Assembly (NCBI GenBank): GCA_023266235.1
Contig: JAHFRL010000015.1
Location: 1-54,026, forward strand
Direction of reading: 5' to 3'
DNA from: Betaproteobacteria bacterium
GTDB taxonomy: Bacteria; Pseudomonadota; Gammaproteobacteria; Burkholderiales; SG8-41
DNA length: 54,026 nucleotides
Part shown: positions 1 through 7,150 of the stretch, piece by piece
How positions within the stretch are numbered: the stretch's first letter is position 1
Layout of the letters: every line of letters begins with the position of its first letter
Notes under the pieces: model-generated
Database searches by the model: none
Seen by the model: the letters and a program-made list of their open reading frames with translations, nothing else
Told to the model about the DNA's origin: nothing
Translations under genes and position numbers: made by a program

Positions 1-481
1 TCTCCGCTGTCGCGACAGAGACGGCGTCGAAGTTCTTGTCGACAGGAATGATGGCCAATCGCCGGCGGTTATGGCACGCCTTGCCGCGGCTCGGCTGGCC
101 ACGTGCATCAACCCCGGACCCAAAGCCGTTGGCCCAGCACGCGGCGCACAAATGATTGGCGTCGCCCTGCTTGTCCTCGGCCTCCGCGTGCGGCGCGAGG
201 CCGTCCTGCGTCGCTGAAAATGCGTAGCAGCTGGGCGGGACCGGCGTGTCGGGGTCGAAGGCCTCCTTATAGTAATTGTTCTCGAACACCGACGCCAGGA
301 TCACGCAGCTGAATTTGTTGCCCTCGATCGGGGCGCCCTTGTACTGAAGGACCCCGCCACGTATGCTGATGAAATTGCCGGTCGCGGAAGACGCCTCTGC
401 CGTGCGGTAGGCCGCGGCCTGCTTCGCGAGCTCCTCGTCGAACGCCACCGGGAGATTTGCCGTTTGTTTTACTTTCGCCAT
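1..481 (-). CDS. Phage protein of unknown function, C-terminus cut by window edge
   Basis: An open frame runs leftward from an ATG at 481 off the left edge, giving at least 160 residues. AAGGAG lies just upstream of the ATG. The visible protein has an N-terminal helical stretch, a compact central part with the motif ATGNFISIRGG, and a Cys cluster (SCYAF near residue 85, then CAAC and GKAC) that looks metal-binding. Proteins of this look occur in phage replication regions, but I cannot name a function. A small GC hairpin (GCGCC-loop-GGCGC, 500-513) sits about 20 bases before the start. Codon use and operon direction match its neighbours, so I trust that it is coding; the role is unknown. Confidence 0.75.
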   Translation of the reverse strand, partial: MAKVKQTANLPVAFDEELAKQAAAYRTAEASSATGNFISIRGGVLQYKGAPIEGNKFSCVILASVFENNYYKEAFDPDTPVPPSCYAFSATQDGLAPHAEAEDKQGDANHLCAACWANGFGSGVDARGQPSRGKACHNRRRLAIIPVDKNFDAVSVATAE

Positions 482-619
482 TGTGTTGCTCCTTAAAATG
501 CGCCGGGTGGCGCGATTGAAAATCATGTAAAGGTGCGGCGGGCAGGCCCTAGGTGAGAGACCTCACGATGGCCGTGCATTCTATCATCCGGCATTTAGGC
601 GTGCCCACCGCGTTGAACA

Positions 620-1021
620 TCACACCTTGCGCAGTGACACGAAGGTCACGGTCTCTGGCACGACGCCGGCGACGACCTTCTTCATGTCCCACCGCGCCTG
701 AACGGCGGTCGAATTGATACGCTGCTGCAAGAGGTCCCACGCGTCGGTTTTCACGATGTACTGGTGGAACTTCTTAGCATCCGAAACCTTGGCGATGACC
801 TTGCCTTCCAGTTGCGCACGCGCCACCTTGCCCGCCACGCCTGTCGCCCCGAACTTCGGCAGCGCGGCGACGAGCTTAGCGCGAATTTCCTTCTCTTGCT
901 CTTCTAACGCGTCGACCTGGCGGTTCAGCTTATAACGCTGCTCCCGCGTTTCGTAGAGCTGATCGACTAGGCCGGCGACCAATACTTGCTTCGCGCGGGG
1001 CTTCACTAATTTCTTTGTCAC
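620..1021 (-). CDS. Conserved phage protein with N-terminal coiled coil, unknown function
   Basis: 133 residues, lysine-rich at the start, then a heptad-like helical segment (about residues 20-50, LYETREQRYKLNRQVDALEE) that should form a coiled coil. It ends in a short beta-like tail (VTFVSLRKV) typical of small phage proteins found beside replication genes. An AAGGAG-type site precedes the ATG and a good sigma70-like promoter lies at 1054-1083. The stop codon overlaps a possible 23-codon leftward frame (549-620, TGATG). No catalytic motif is visible. It is probably expressed early with the leftward arm. Confidence 0.75.
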   Translation of the reverse strand: MTKKLVKPRAKQVLVAGLVDQLYETREQRYKLNRQVDALEEQEKEIRAKLVAALPKFGATGVAGKVARAQLEGKVIAKVSDAKKFHQYIVKTDAWDLLQQRINSTAVQARWDMKKVVAGVVPETVTFVSLRKV

Positions 1022-1034
1022 TGAATGCTCCTTA

Positions 1035-1277
1035 TTAGGTTTGACGAAGATGCATCTTAAACCTTAGGGAAGAGGACTGTAAACCTTTAATTACAAAACT
1101 TCCTTCTTGATTTTTAGGCGTCGCCGTCATGCGGGACATCGCGACCGTGAGCGCCCGCCACGGGCACCCAGCAAAGCGGTCCGTCCGGGACTGGCTGCGG
1201 CCCGACGACGTGGGTGGCTTCTTCGTGCCGTGCCATGAGAACGACGTGTCAGTGGCCGATGTCTTTCGTGGCTTCAT
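1035..1277 (-). CDS. Possible small protein coupled to primase stop; coding frame uncertain
   Basis: An 80-codon frame starts at an ATG that overlaps the primase stop (TGATG), a coupling style used elsewhere in this arm. The translation is rich in Ser, Arg, Thr and Pro and its end runs over the predicted promoter at 1054-1083, which argues against it. Two competing frames cover the same DNA: a leftward 40-codon frame starting MARHEEATHVVGPQPV, and a rightward 54-codon frame at 1129-1293 starting MRDIATVSARHGHPAK. I cannot decide between them, so this entry marks the stretch as probably containing a small or decayed gene. Confidence 0.3.
   Translation of the reverse strand: MKPRKTSATDTSFSWHGTKKPPTSSGRSQSRTDRFAGCPWRALTVAMSRMTATPKNQEGSFVIKGLQSSSLRFKMHLRQT
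1054..1083 (-). promoter_or_regulatory. Predicted sigma70 promoter, leftward
   Basis: On the minus strand TTTACA (1083-1078) is followed after 18 bases by TAAGAT (1059-1054), about 30 bases upstream of the start of the gene at 1021. The sequence between the primase gene and this gene is AT-rich here. Similar TTTACA boxes occur before the genes at 3721 and 47171. Confidence 0.55.
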
Positions 1278-3325
1278 CAGAACTTCTTTTTAACGACAGG
1301 CGGGGGCGCAAACCTGGAATTGTACGCCGCGGCCGCGACCTGAGGCTTGACCGCGCGCCACTGCTCGGCGTGGCGGACTGCGTAGAGCCGCTGCGGGCCG
1401 CGGACGGTCATGATCACGACCCCGTCGTTGACGTAGCGAAACCCCGCACGCTTGAGCTCGCGCCCCAACCCGTTGGCCGTCACGCGCCCACGCTGCTCCG
1501 GGTCGTAGAGCCTGAGGAGTTCGGTTGACGTGAAGAGGTCGCCGTCGAGCGCGACGTCACCTAGCCGCAGCACAGCGTCGGGCGTCTCACGCAGGCGCAG
1601 GACCCAGGCGCCGAGGTCTGACTTGTTGTCGACAGCCATCAGTCGCTTTGCCTGCGTCCACGGGGCCGCGGACTTCGGGTCGAACCCGGTGAGGTCGAGC
1701 TTGAGCAGGTGGTCAAACAAGGCAGGTGGTCCGGCGGCCGACGAGAGCCATCGGTCATAGTCACGGTAGAACTCCCGCGGTAGCGGGTCTGACGTGACCT
1801 CATGCACGAAGTAGCGCCGATCAGTGTCTTCTAGGAACACAAGATCGGGCTGGTTGCCGGTGAAGTAGTAGTTGATGCAATCGGGAATCTCGAAGGACGG
1901 GACGAACTTGGCGTTAATGCGGATGCGCTGTTGAGTGATCAGGTTCTTGAGCTTCTCGATGATGAAGCTGTTTTGACCCCGCCGCTCGCCGGACGTGATG
2001 TCGTCACCGAGAACAAACTGCTTCGACTCCGCCCACTCATTAAATGTCGCATGGAGTTGCTCCTCCCCAATTTCGGTGAAGTTCCGGCCGTAGATTCGAC
2101 CGAGTGAGTAGCCGACGAGGGACTTCCCAGTCCCGTGCACAACTCCCCAAACGACCGCGGCGGTGTAGAGCTTCTGCCCAGGATTCTGGAGGGGCCATGC
2201 GCACCACTGCTCGAACCAGCGCCGCGCCTTGGGGTCACGGGCGAACAAGAAGTCGAGGAGCTCGTGCCATGGCTGCGCGTCCCCGGGCCTCGGGTCACAG
2301 CCCCAGCCTTGCCACAGATTGTACTCGTTAGTCGCGGTGAACTTTTCCTCCCCCGGCGCGTAGGTCATACGACGAAGTTCGGCGCGCTGTGGCCACTCAA
2401 TCCAGCCCTTGGCCAGTGGCTTCTTGACGAGCTTGACCCCGCCGTCGGGCTTGATCTGAGTCTCAGAATAGTGTCGGTTGGCGAAGGCGTGCGAGACGAA
2501 CGCCTGGGCCGACATGCGCCGCCCGTCCTCCAGCACGACGATGAGCCCGGGGTCCTTGACGTAGACGACTTCGCGGTTCAGCTGCCAGAGCTCACGGGCA
2601 CTGGCAAACGACTCGGCGTTGACGACTAACTCTAAATAAGCGTCATCTCCACGGGCCACCAGGAAGTCGTCGAGCCCGGTCTTCTTGCCTTCCGCAAGCG
2701 CTGGGAGTGTCACAAGACTGGGGCGGGCGCCGAGTGAGGTCAGCGTATTGCACAGGGCCAGGCGTGCCTGGGCGACGTCAGGCTTCTCGTGAAGGTCTGA
2801 GTCGAAGACGACATAGACCTGGCGCGCCTTCCAGACAAAGCCCGCCGGGGTCAGAGAGGCCACGACGGCCTCGCCGCGCTTTGCACTGCGCCACGACCAG
2901 ACGCCGCCAACGGCGATCGTGGGGAACCCACGCAGTGTCGCGCAGCAGGCCTTGAGCTCGCCCTCGGTCAGGTGGACCGGCTGCGACGGGTCAAAGGCGA
3001 GCTTCTTCCAGGCATCACTCCGCGGCCAGTAGACCTCTGGCGCCGTATTCGGCGGCTGCGCGTAGCGCGGTGGTTTCGCCGTTGTCAGCGCGTCGAACCC
3101 GTTCACCGCCTCCAAATAACGCACCCGGTAGAAGTTCATCGGTGCACCGGACGGGGTGAAGTAGTTAAGCTTCAGGGAAGCCAGCGGGAGGAACCCCGGT
3201 GCCAGCGCAGCGGTCTGCGCGGCCGTGGCGAACTCAAAGCCGAACTGCCGCGCGGCCTTGGCGTCGAGCCCGGACTCAGTCAACTTCGCGAGCGCTAGGG
3301 CCCGCGGCGATGCTTTCGAGGTCAT
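1277..3325 (-). CDS. Phage primase-helicase (TOPRIM-like plus SF3/D5-type ATPase)
   Basis: 682 residues. The N-terminal half carries a TOPRIM-like (DUF3854-type) core: VYVVFDSD near residues 169-176 followed by a TGLDDFL motif near 217. The C-terminal half is a superfamily 3 helicase-type ATPase like those of D5/DUF5906 phage primases: Walker A GVVHGTGKS (about 394-402), acidic Walker B FVLGDD (about 437-442), and a sensor-like stretch YYFTGNQPDLVF before the arginine-rich DTDRRYF. It should prime and unwind DNA at the phage fork. It lies in the leftward arm next to the AT-rich control region, a plausible origin, and would work with the family A polymerase at 50981-52903. Confidence 0.9.
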   Translation of the reverse strand: MTSKASPRALALAKLTESGLDAKAARQFGFEFATAAQTAALAPGFLPLASLKLNYFTPSGAPMNFYRVRYLEAVNGFDALTTAKPPRYAQPPNTAPEVYWPRSDAWKKLAFDPSQPVHLTEGELKACCATLRGFPTIAVGGVWSWRSAKRGEAVVASLTPAGFVWKARQVYVVFDSDLHEKPDVAQARLALCNTLTSLGARPSLVTLPALAEGKKTGLDDFLVARGDDAYLELVVNAESFASARELWQLNREVVYVKDPGLIVVLEDGRRMSAQAFVSHAFANRHYSETQIKPDGGVKLVKKPLAKGWIEWPQRAELRRMTYAPGEEKFTATNEYNLWQGWGCDPRPGDAQPWHELLDFLFARDPKARRWFEQWCAWPLQNPGQKLYTAAVVWGVVHGTGKSLVGYSLGRIYGRNFTEIGEEQLHATFNEWAESKQFVLGDDITSGERRGQNSFIIEKLKNLITQQRIRINAKFVPSFEIPDCINYYFTGNQPDLVFLEDTDRRYFVHEVTSDPLPREFYRDYDRWLSSAAGPPALFDHLLKLDLTGFDPKSAAPWTQAKRLMAVDNKSDLGAWVLRLRETPDAVLRLGDVALDGDLFTSTELLRLYDPEQRGRVTANGLGRELKRAGFRYVNDGVVIMTVRGPQRLYAVRHAEQWRAVKPQVAAAAYNSRFAPPPVVKKKF

Positions 3326-3340
3326 GCTAGCTGCTGAGGC

Positions 3341-3721
3341 TTAGCGTGACCGGGGTTTCTTAGTGGGCGGTGGTTCAGTAGAAAGTGGAGGCCCCCCAGG
3401 CTTTGGCCCCGCTGGCGGGCTGACTGTAAGCTCAGGTAGTTTAGCGAATTTCCCCTCAGAGAGCCCTAATGCGAACTCAAGGAACTCTGTAATGACTCCG
3501 GTGCGCGTCGACACCGCTGCTTGATTTGGCCGTAGGACCGAGTCCGTATATATTTTAGCCTTCTCGACGCCGTCGTAAGCTAAAATTGTTTTGGCTTCGC
3601 GCATCTGCTCTGGCGTCAACAACAGCTTAGTGCTTTCAATTTTTGCCGTCTTTCTTTCAGCAACGATGGCATCAATGCGATTGAGCACTTCATCTGGCAA
3701 GTACATCATTACGGCCTTCAT
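3341..3721 (-). CDS. Ribbon-helix-helix-like DNA-binding protein
   Basis: 126 residues. The start MKAVMMYLPDEVLNRIDAI resembles the beta strand and first helix of an RHH/Arc-type domain. A second helix-like segment (STRTGVITEFLEFAL, about 83-97) completes a similar pattern, here separated by an inserted region. The last 30 residues are Pro/Lys/Gly-rich and probably disordered. It is the first leftward gene after the control region and has its own strong promoter (3756-3784) and a GGAGCGGTGA ribosome site, so an autoregulator or early switch is plausible. The domain call is from pattern only. Confidence 0.6.
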   Translation of the reverse strand: MKAVMMYLPDEVLNRIDAIVAERKTAKIESTKLLLTPEQMREAKTILAYDGVEKAKIYTDSVLRPNQAAVSTRTGVITEFLEFALGLSEGKFAKLPELTVSPPAGPKPGGPPLSTEPPPTKKPRSR

Positions 3722-3755
3722 TCACCGCTCCTCATAAAATTTTACGTGACGTGAA

Positions 3756-3784
3756 ATAATATAGTTGTGATGTATGAATGTAAA
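3756..3784 (-). promoter_or_regulatory. Strong sigma70-like promoter, leftward
   Basis: On the minus strand TTTACA (3784-3779), 17-base spacer, TATTAT (3761-3756). It lies about 35 bases upstream of the start at 3721. The boxes and spacing are close to consensus and it faces the leftward arm. Confidence 0.7.
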
Positions 3785-3944
3785 CCTTTTGAATTTTTGC
3801 GAGATTCACGCGTTGTGAAAATGCAACCTGTTATAGACGGATTGAGATTTTCTTTTAAAATCAATGAACTTAATATAGTTAACATATAATGCAATAGCTC
3901 AGAACGTGAGCCCAACTTCTTATATACTAAAAGTCACTACTTTA

Positions 3945-3958
3945 ATAAGATATCTTAT
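3945..3958. promoter_or_regulatory. 14-base perfect palindrome ATAAGATATCTTAT, candidate operator
   Basis: A perfect dyad in the AT-rich control region, between the leftward promoter and the candidate rightward promoter. It may bind a dimeric regulator such as the RHH-like protein at 3341-3721; that link is inference from position. Confidence 0.35.
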
Positions 3959-3997
3959 ATATACCTATAATTTCTTCTTAATTTAATTAATAATATA

Positions 3998-4026
3998 TTG
4001 TTAAACTGTTATAAAAGGACTATAAC
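3998..4026 (+). promoter_or_regulatory. Candidate rightward promoter for the late operon
   Basis: TTGTTA (3998-4003), 17-base spacer, TATAAC (4021-4026). One CTGTTATA octamer (4006-4013) lies in the spacer, so a factor binding the octamer would cover the promoter. The distance to the first late gene is about 250 bases. Confidence 0.4.
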
Positions 4027-4054
4027 TGATTGACTTCTCACAAAAAATCCTCAA

Positions 4055-4079
4055 AAACAGAAAGTCAAAAATTCTGTTT
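4055..4079. repeat. Inverted repeat AAACAGAA / TTCTGTTT
   Basis: Eight-base arms at 4055-4062 and 4072-4079, separated by nine bases, with a further half-site ATTCTGTT at 4083-4090. It lies about 30-50 bases downstream of the candidate rightward promoter, as expected for an operator or a leader hairpin. Confidence 0.4.
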
Positions 4080-4277
4080 CGCATTCTGTTATTGAAAACT
4101 AAAACTGGCCCGAGAGCGTGCGTAGGCCACGTTCTGCGCCGTTTATAACAGCATTTCCTCCATACACCGGCCGCCGCGCTTCAATTAATGGTATCTTTTA
4201 CACGGGGGTCGAATGTAAGATACGTCGTACCGCGGCGCTGTGAGTCCGCCGCCAGCTAATTACGAAGGCATCGGTGA

Positions 4278-4889
4278 ATGACACGTCCAAAGAAAAAAGT
4301 CCCTAAGCTGTCAAAGCCAAAGCCAAAGGCGCCAAAGGTTGGGACAACCAAAGCTGGGGCTGAGCAACGGAAAAAAGATTTTGTCAATATGTTCTTCATC
4401 TACAACCAAAACGCGACGCGCGCCGCGATTGAGTGCGGGTACCCACCTAATAGCGCTGGTGTGCAAGGTCATTTGCTTTTAAAAGATCAGTACGTAAAGG
4501 CCGCTATCCAACAACGACGTGACCAAATCAGCGCTCGGATTGCCCTCACAGCTGAAGAGGTCATGATGTCATTAGCGCGCGCCGTGCGCTTCGATCCTGG
4601 TAAACTTTACAACGCCGACGGCTCATTCAAAAAGATCCACGAGATAGACGATGACACACGGCTTGAGCTCGTTGGTGCGGACGTCGACCAAATCATCAGC
4701 GGCCGCGGCACCAATCGTGCCATCGTGTCCACCGCCAAGGTCAAATACGCCAATAAGCAAGCAGCCCGCGACCAGGCGATGAAGCACTTTAGGTTGTTCC
4801 CAAGTGAGAAGGAAATCGGCGAGGACGACGCGGCGCCAGCCCCGGTTGCAATTACCATCGAGTTCAAAGACGCACGAAGGAGTAAATAG
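4278..4889 (+). CDS. terS: Terminase small subunit
   Basis: 203 residues. A Lys/Pro-rich tail (1-25) precedes a helix-turn-helix-like segment (about 43-70: NQNATRAAIECGYPP...HLLLKD), as in Terminase_2 family small subunits that recognise the packaging site. The middle part (RAVRFDPGKLYNADGSFKKI) is characteristic of this family in siphoviruses. The large subunit follows at 5102 after a short tagged gene. It is the first gene of the rightward late operon. TerS forms a ring on DNA and hands it to TerL. Confidence 0.88.
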   Translation: MTRPKKKVPKLSKPKPKAPKVGTTKAGAEQRKKDFVNMFFIYNQNATRAAIECGYPPNSAGVQGHLLLKDQYVKAAIQQRRDQISARIALTAEEVMMSLARAVRFDPGKLYNADGSFKKIHEIDDDTRLELVGADVDQIISGRGTNRAIVSTAKVKYANKQAARDQAMKHFRLFPSEKEIGEDDAAPAPVAITIEFKDARRSK

Positions 4890-4891
4890 TC

Positions 4892-4984
4892 ATGGCCTGG
4901 TCTGATGCAGCAAGAGCGGCGGCGGTGAAGGCGAGGAGGAGAGGTGGGTCTAAGAAAGGCAATCAACAGCGCTTGGTTGAGTAA
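4892..4984 (+). CDS. 30-residue protein with MAWSDAAR N-terminal tag (copy A)
   Basis: The frame MAWSDAARAAAVKARRRGG continues for 11 more residues to a stop at 4984. It begins two bases after the terS stop, and GAAGGAG lies just upstream. The first 17 residues match the starts of the proteins at 10873, 19934 and 20577, which makes it real despite its size. The frame at 4944-5096 overlaps its end in the +1 frame. Either the tag stands alone, or a +1 frameshift would join it to the 50-residue basic frame to give a tagged protein of about 67 residues, similar in size to the other tagged ones. Confidence 0.6.
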   Translation: MAWSDAARAAAVKARRRGGSKKGNQQRLVE

Positions 4985-5096
4985 ACGAAACGCTCAGATC
5001 AAGTCCGTGACAAAGATCGGACCAAAGCAAGCCTCAGCAATTCGCGCAGCTGGAAGTAAGACTGTTCGTCGGCTTGCTGCAAAGAGATTCTACTAA
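4944..5096 (+). CDS. Small basic protein in overlapping frame, possibly the body of tag copy A
   Basis: A 50-codon frame from GTG at 4944 to TAA at 5096. It is preceded by AGGAGGAGAG, a near-perfect ribosome site with a short spacer. The product is very basic. It contains KIGPKQASAIRAAG, which has the spacing of a helix-hairpin-helix (GPKxA) DNA-binding motif, and ends RRLAAKRFY. It lies between terS and terL, where small DNA-binding packaging helpers are common. It could be expressed by its own GTG start or as a +1 extension of the tagged frame at 4892. No stronger start is available, because an in-frame TGA lies upstream. Confidence 0.45.
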   Translation: MGLRKAINSAWLSKRNAQIKSVTKIGPKQASAIRAAGSKTVRRLAAKRFY

Positions 5097-5101
5097 CTTG
5101 A

Positions 5102-6394
5102 ATGCCCTCCGCCAACTTCCCTCAGTGCCAGTTCCTCGCGCTGCCCAACAAAAACCGCGCGTTCGTCGGCGGCTACGGCTCGGGCAAGACCTGGGTTGGC
5201 GGCATGGCCACTTGCATCCACCACTATGAGCATCCGCGCGTGAACTCCGGCTACTTTGCTCCGACCTATGCGATGATCCGCGACATCTTCTACCCCACGA
5301 TCGATGAGGTCGCGTTTGAAATGGGTATGCGCGTCGAGACCAAGGAAGGGAACAAAGAGTGCCATTTTTACTCCGGCAAACAGTATCGCGGCACCACCAT
5401 CTGCCGCAGCATGGAAAATCCAAACACCATCATCGGGTTCAAGATCGGCCACGCGCTGGTCGATGAACTCGACACACTGCCGACGATCAAGGCATCACTT
5501 GCGTGGCGTAAGATCCTCGCACGGATGCGCGCCTCAGGTGATGGCCTGCGCAACGGCATCGATGTGACCACGACACCGGAGGGCTTTCGACAGACGCACA
5601 AGCTCTTTGTTGCTGACCTGCAAGAGCGCCCGGACTTGGCCAAGAATTACGGGCTGGTGCAGGCGAGCACGTATGAAAATGAAATGAATTTGCCGGAGGA
5701 CTACATCCCGTCGTTGTTTGAGGCGTATACGAAGGAGCTGGTGGAGGCGTACATCAACGGGCAGTTTGTGAACCTCACCAGCGGCACGGTGTATCGCAAC
5801 TACGACCGCGTGCGGTGCAACAGCGCGGAGACAATCAAGCCGCCAACTAAGGTGGATGGGAAGATGGTCGGCGAGCCACTATTCATTGGCATGGACTTCA
5901 ACGTGACAAAGATGGCCGCGACGATTTATGTGCAGCGGCCAAATGGCTGGCACGCTGTCGCAGAGTTGAAGGACGTCTTTGACACTCCGGACATGATCAA
6001 AGTCATAAAAGAGCGGTGGCAGGACAAGGGCCATCGGATCCTCGTGTACCCGGATGCGAGCGCGAAGGGCCGGGAGACGGTGGATGCGAGCAAATCGGAC
6101 ATTGCCTTGCTTGAGCAGGCGCGATTCACAGTGCGTGCGAATGCGTCGAATCCGAGCGTGAAAGACAGGATCAACGCTGTGAACAAACAGTTCGAGCAAG
6201 GGCGCTTGTGGGTCAATGCGAAGGCGTGCCCGACCGCGGCAAAATGCTTGGAAGGACAGACGTATGATGACGACGGTGAGCCAGACAAGAAGGGCGGGTT
6301 TGATCACCAGAATGACGCCACGACATATCCGATTGCTTATGAGCACCCAATTGTCCACGACCGCGTGCAACGCATTGTGGTGAGAGGGGTATAA
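5102..6394 (+). CDS. terL: Terminase large subunit (packaging ATPase-nuclease)
   Basis: 430 residues. ATPase domain: Walker A GGYGSGKT (23-30), Walker B ALVDELD (118-124), coupling motif TTTPEG (156-161). The nuclease domain has the RNase H-like acidic set: D265 in FIGMDFNV, D318 in VYPDAS, D401/D405 in GGFDHQNDA. It cuts concatemeric DNA and pumps it into the prohead through the portal. The ATG at 5102 is forced, because a TGA sits directly upstream in frame; the ribosome site is weak, suggesting coupling to the small gene ending at 5096. Full length for the family. Confidence 0.95.
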   Translation: MPSANFPQCQFLALPNKNRAFVGGYGSGKTWVGGMATCIHHYEHPRVNSGYFAPTYAMIRDIFYPTIDEVAFEMGMRVETKEGNKECHFYSGKQYRGTTICRSMENPNTIIGFKIGHALVDELDTLPTIKASLAWRKILARMRASGDGLRNGIDVTTTPEGFRQTHKLFVADLQERPDLAKNYGLVQASTYENEMNLPEDYIPSLFEAYTKELVEAYINGQFVNLTSGTVYRNYDRVRCNSAETIKPPTKVDGKMVGEPLFIGMDFNVTKMAATIYVQRPNGWHAVAELKDVFDTPDMIKVIKERWQDKGHRILVYPDASAKGRETVDASKSDIALLEQARFTVRANASNPSVKDRINAVNKQFEQGRLWVNAKACPTAAKCLEGQTYDDDGEPDKKGGFDHQNDATTYPIAYEHPIVHDRVQRIVVRGV

Positions 6395-6410
6395 TGGAAA
6401 GGAGCTGCGC

Positions 6411-6761
6411 ATGAAAACCATTGTGATTATGTTTGTGGTTTTGCTTTGCGGCTGTGCCGCGCAGGGACCGATCGTAGACATGAAGGACGTGGATCCGATC
6501 AAGTACGATCAGGATCTTCGCGAATGTCAGCAGTATGCGCAGCAAGGAGCGGGTCCTGGTACCGGACTCGTCGCAGGAACGTTGATTGGCTACGGCCTCG
6601 GGTACTTAGCGGCTCGGGCATCTGGTTATGACGATCCGGCAGAGGTGGGTCGTGGCTTCGCGGTGGTTGGCGCGGCGACCGGCGCAGGCAGTGGCGCGCA
6701 GAATGAGTACGCCATCGTCTATCGGTGCATGCAGGGCCGTGGATATCACGTGCTCGGGTGA
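6411..6761 (+). CDS. Glycine-zipper lipoprotein
   Basis: 116 residues. It starts with a short signal peptide ending in a lipobox (LLCGC, Cys at 15), so it should be lipid-anchored. The body contains a Gly/Ala-rich helical hairpin (about 45-85: GTGLVAGTLIGYGLGYLAA and GFAVVGAATGAGSG), the pattern of glycine-zipper envelope proteins, and ends with a Cys-containing YRCMQGRGY motif common in such lipoproteins. AAAGGAG lies six bases before the ATG. A lipoprotein between terminase and portal is unusual; it may act on the host envelope, for example in superinfection exclusion. That role is inference. Confidence 0.75.
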   Translation: MKTIVIMFVVLLCGCAAQGPIVDMKDVDPIKYDQDLRECQQYAQQGAGPGTGLVAGTLIGYGLGYLAARASGYDDPAEVGRGFAVVGAATGAGSGAQNEYAIVYRCMQGRGYHVLG

Positions 6762-6790
6762 GCTTTGAATTTTGTACAAGGGGGCTGCGT

Positions 6791-6988
6791 ATGGTTGGCG
6801 GTTCATTAATTGTTATTGCTAACGCCGCGCGGAACGCGCAGGGAACGGTTGTGAACGAGTGGGTGCTTTGGATTTTATTCGCAGTGGCGGCATCTCTGAT
6901 CGTTATCCTGGCCCTCTTGGTGCGCTGTTTTATGAAGAGGAATAAGGCGATCAATCATGACCGTAAGCACCCCGCGCAAAAAGACTAA
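6791..6988 (+). CDS. Small single-span membrane protein
   Basis: 65 residues from ATG 6791, chosen because AAGGGGGCTGCGT precedes it; the frame is open further upstream but without a ribosome site. One clear transmembrane helix (about 27-47: VLWILFAVAASLIVILALLV) is followed by a basic tail, suggesting an N-out/C-in protein of the inner membrane. It is next to the lipoprotein at 6411, so the two may form a small envelope module inside the head genes. No family recognised. Confidence 0.6.
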   Translation: MVGGSLIVIANAARNAQGTVVNEWVLWILFAVAASLIVILALLVRCFMKRNKAINHDRKHPAQKD

Positions 6989-7145
6989 GCCTGTCACCGC
7001 GCAGGTGCCGGACGACAGCAGGCGGTTCGGCGTCAACAGCCGGGGCAAAGAGCACTGGAATGAAGCCACGCAAGCAATGGTCAGCGATAATGAATTGACG
7101 CAGGCAGCGGGGTGCTACCGTCGCGTTCCTACTTGTAAGGAGTAA
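6957..7145 (+). CDS. Small soluble protein, unknown function
   Basis: 62 residues, overlapping the end of the membrane protein by 32 bases. The start MTVSTPRKKTK is basic; the rest (FGVNSRGKEHWNEATQAM) has no motif I know. The first 30 or so bases of this gene closely match the first bases of the portal gene at 7151, as if the initiation region had been duplicated. The Prodigal-like features (AAGG upstream, ATG) are moderate. It could be a real small gene or a by-product of that duplication. Confidence 0.5.
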   Translation: MTVSTPRKKTKPVTAQVPDDSRRFGVNSRGKEHWNEATQAMVSDNELTQAAGCYRRVPTCKE

Positions 7146-7150
7146 TAATC

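Larger units (their letters stand above)
3722..4277. promoter_or_regulatory. AT-rich divergent control region, possible replication origin
   Basis: 555 bases without a convincing gene, between the leftward arm and the rightward late operon. About 3840-4095 is strongly AT-rich against a GC-rich genome. It contains a leftward promoter (3756-3784), a candidate rightward promoter (3998-4026), a 14-base palindrome (3945-3958), an inverted repeat (4055-4079), and the octamer CTGTTATA at 3828-3835 and 4006-4013 on + and 4144-4151 on -. The part from 4100 to 4277 returns to GC-rich sequence and could hold the packaging site, which often lies just before the small terminase gene, but I see no specific mark for it. 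Confidence 0.6.

Noticed and set aside
549..620. 23-codon leftward frame starting in the stop of the gene at 620-1021 (TGATG), with two Cys.
   Set aside because: Too short and without a motif or repeat. The GTGAG-GTCT-CTCAC hairpin at its end is as well explained by an intergenic structure.
1129..1293. 54-codon rightward frame with high third-position GC, antisense to the end of the primase gene.
   Set aside because: It opposes the operon, lacks a ribosome site and overlaps the primase stop. Kept only as an alternative reading of the stretch.
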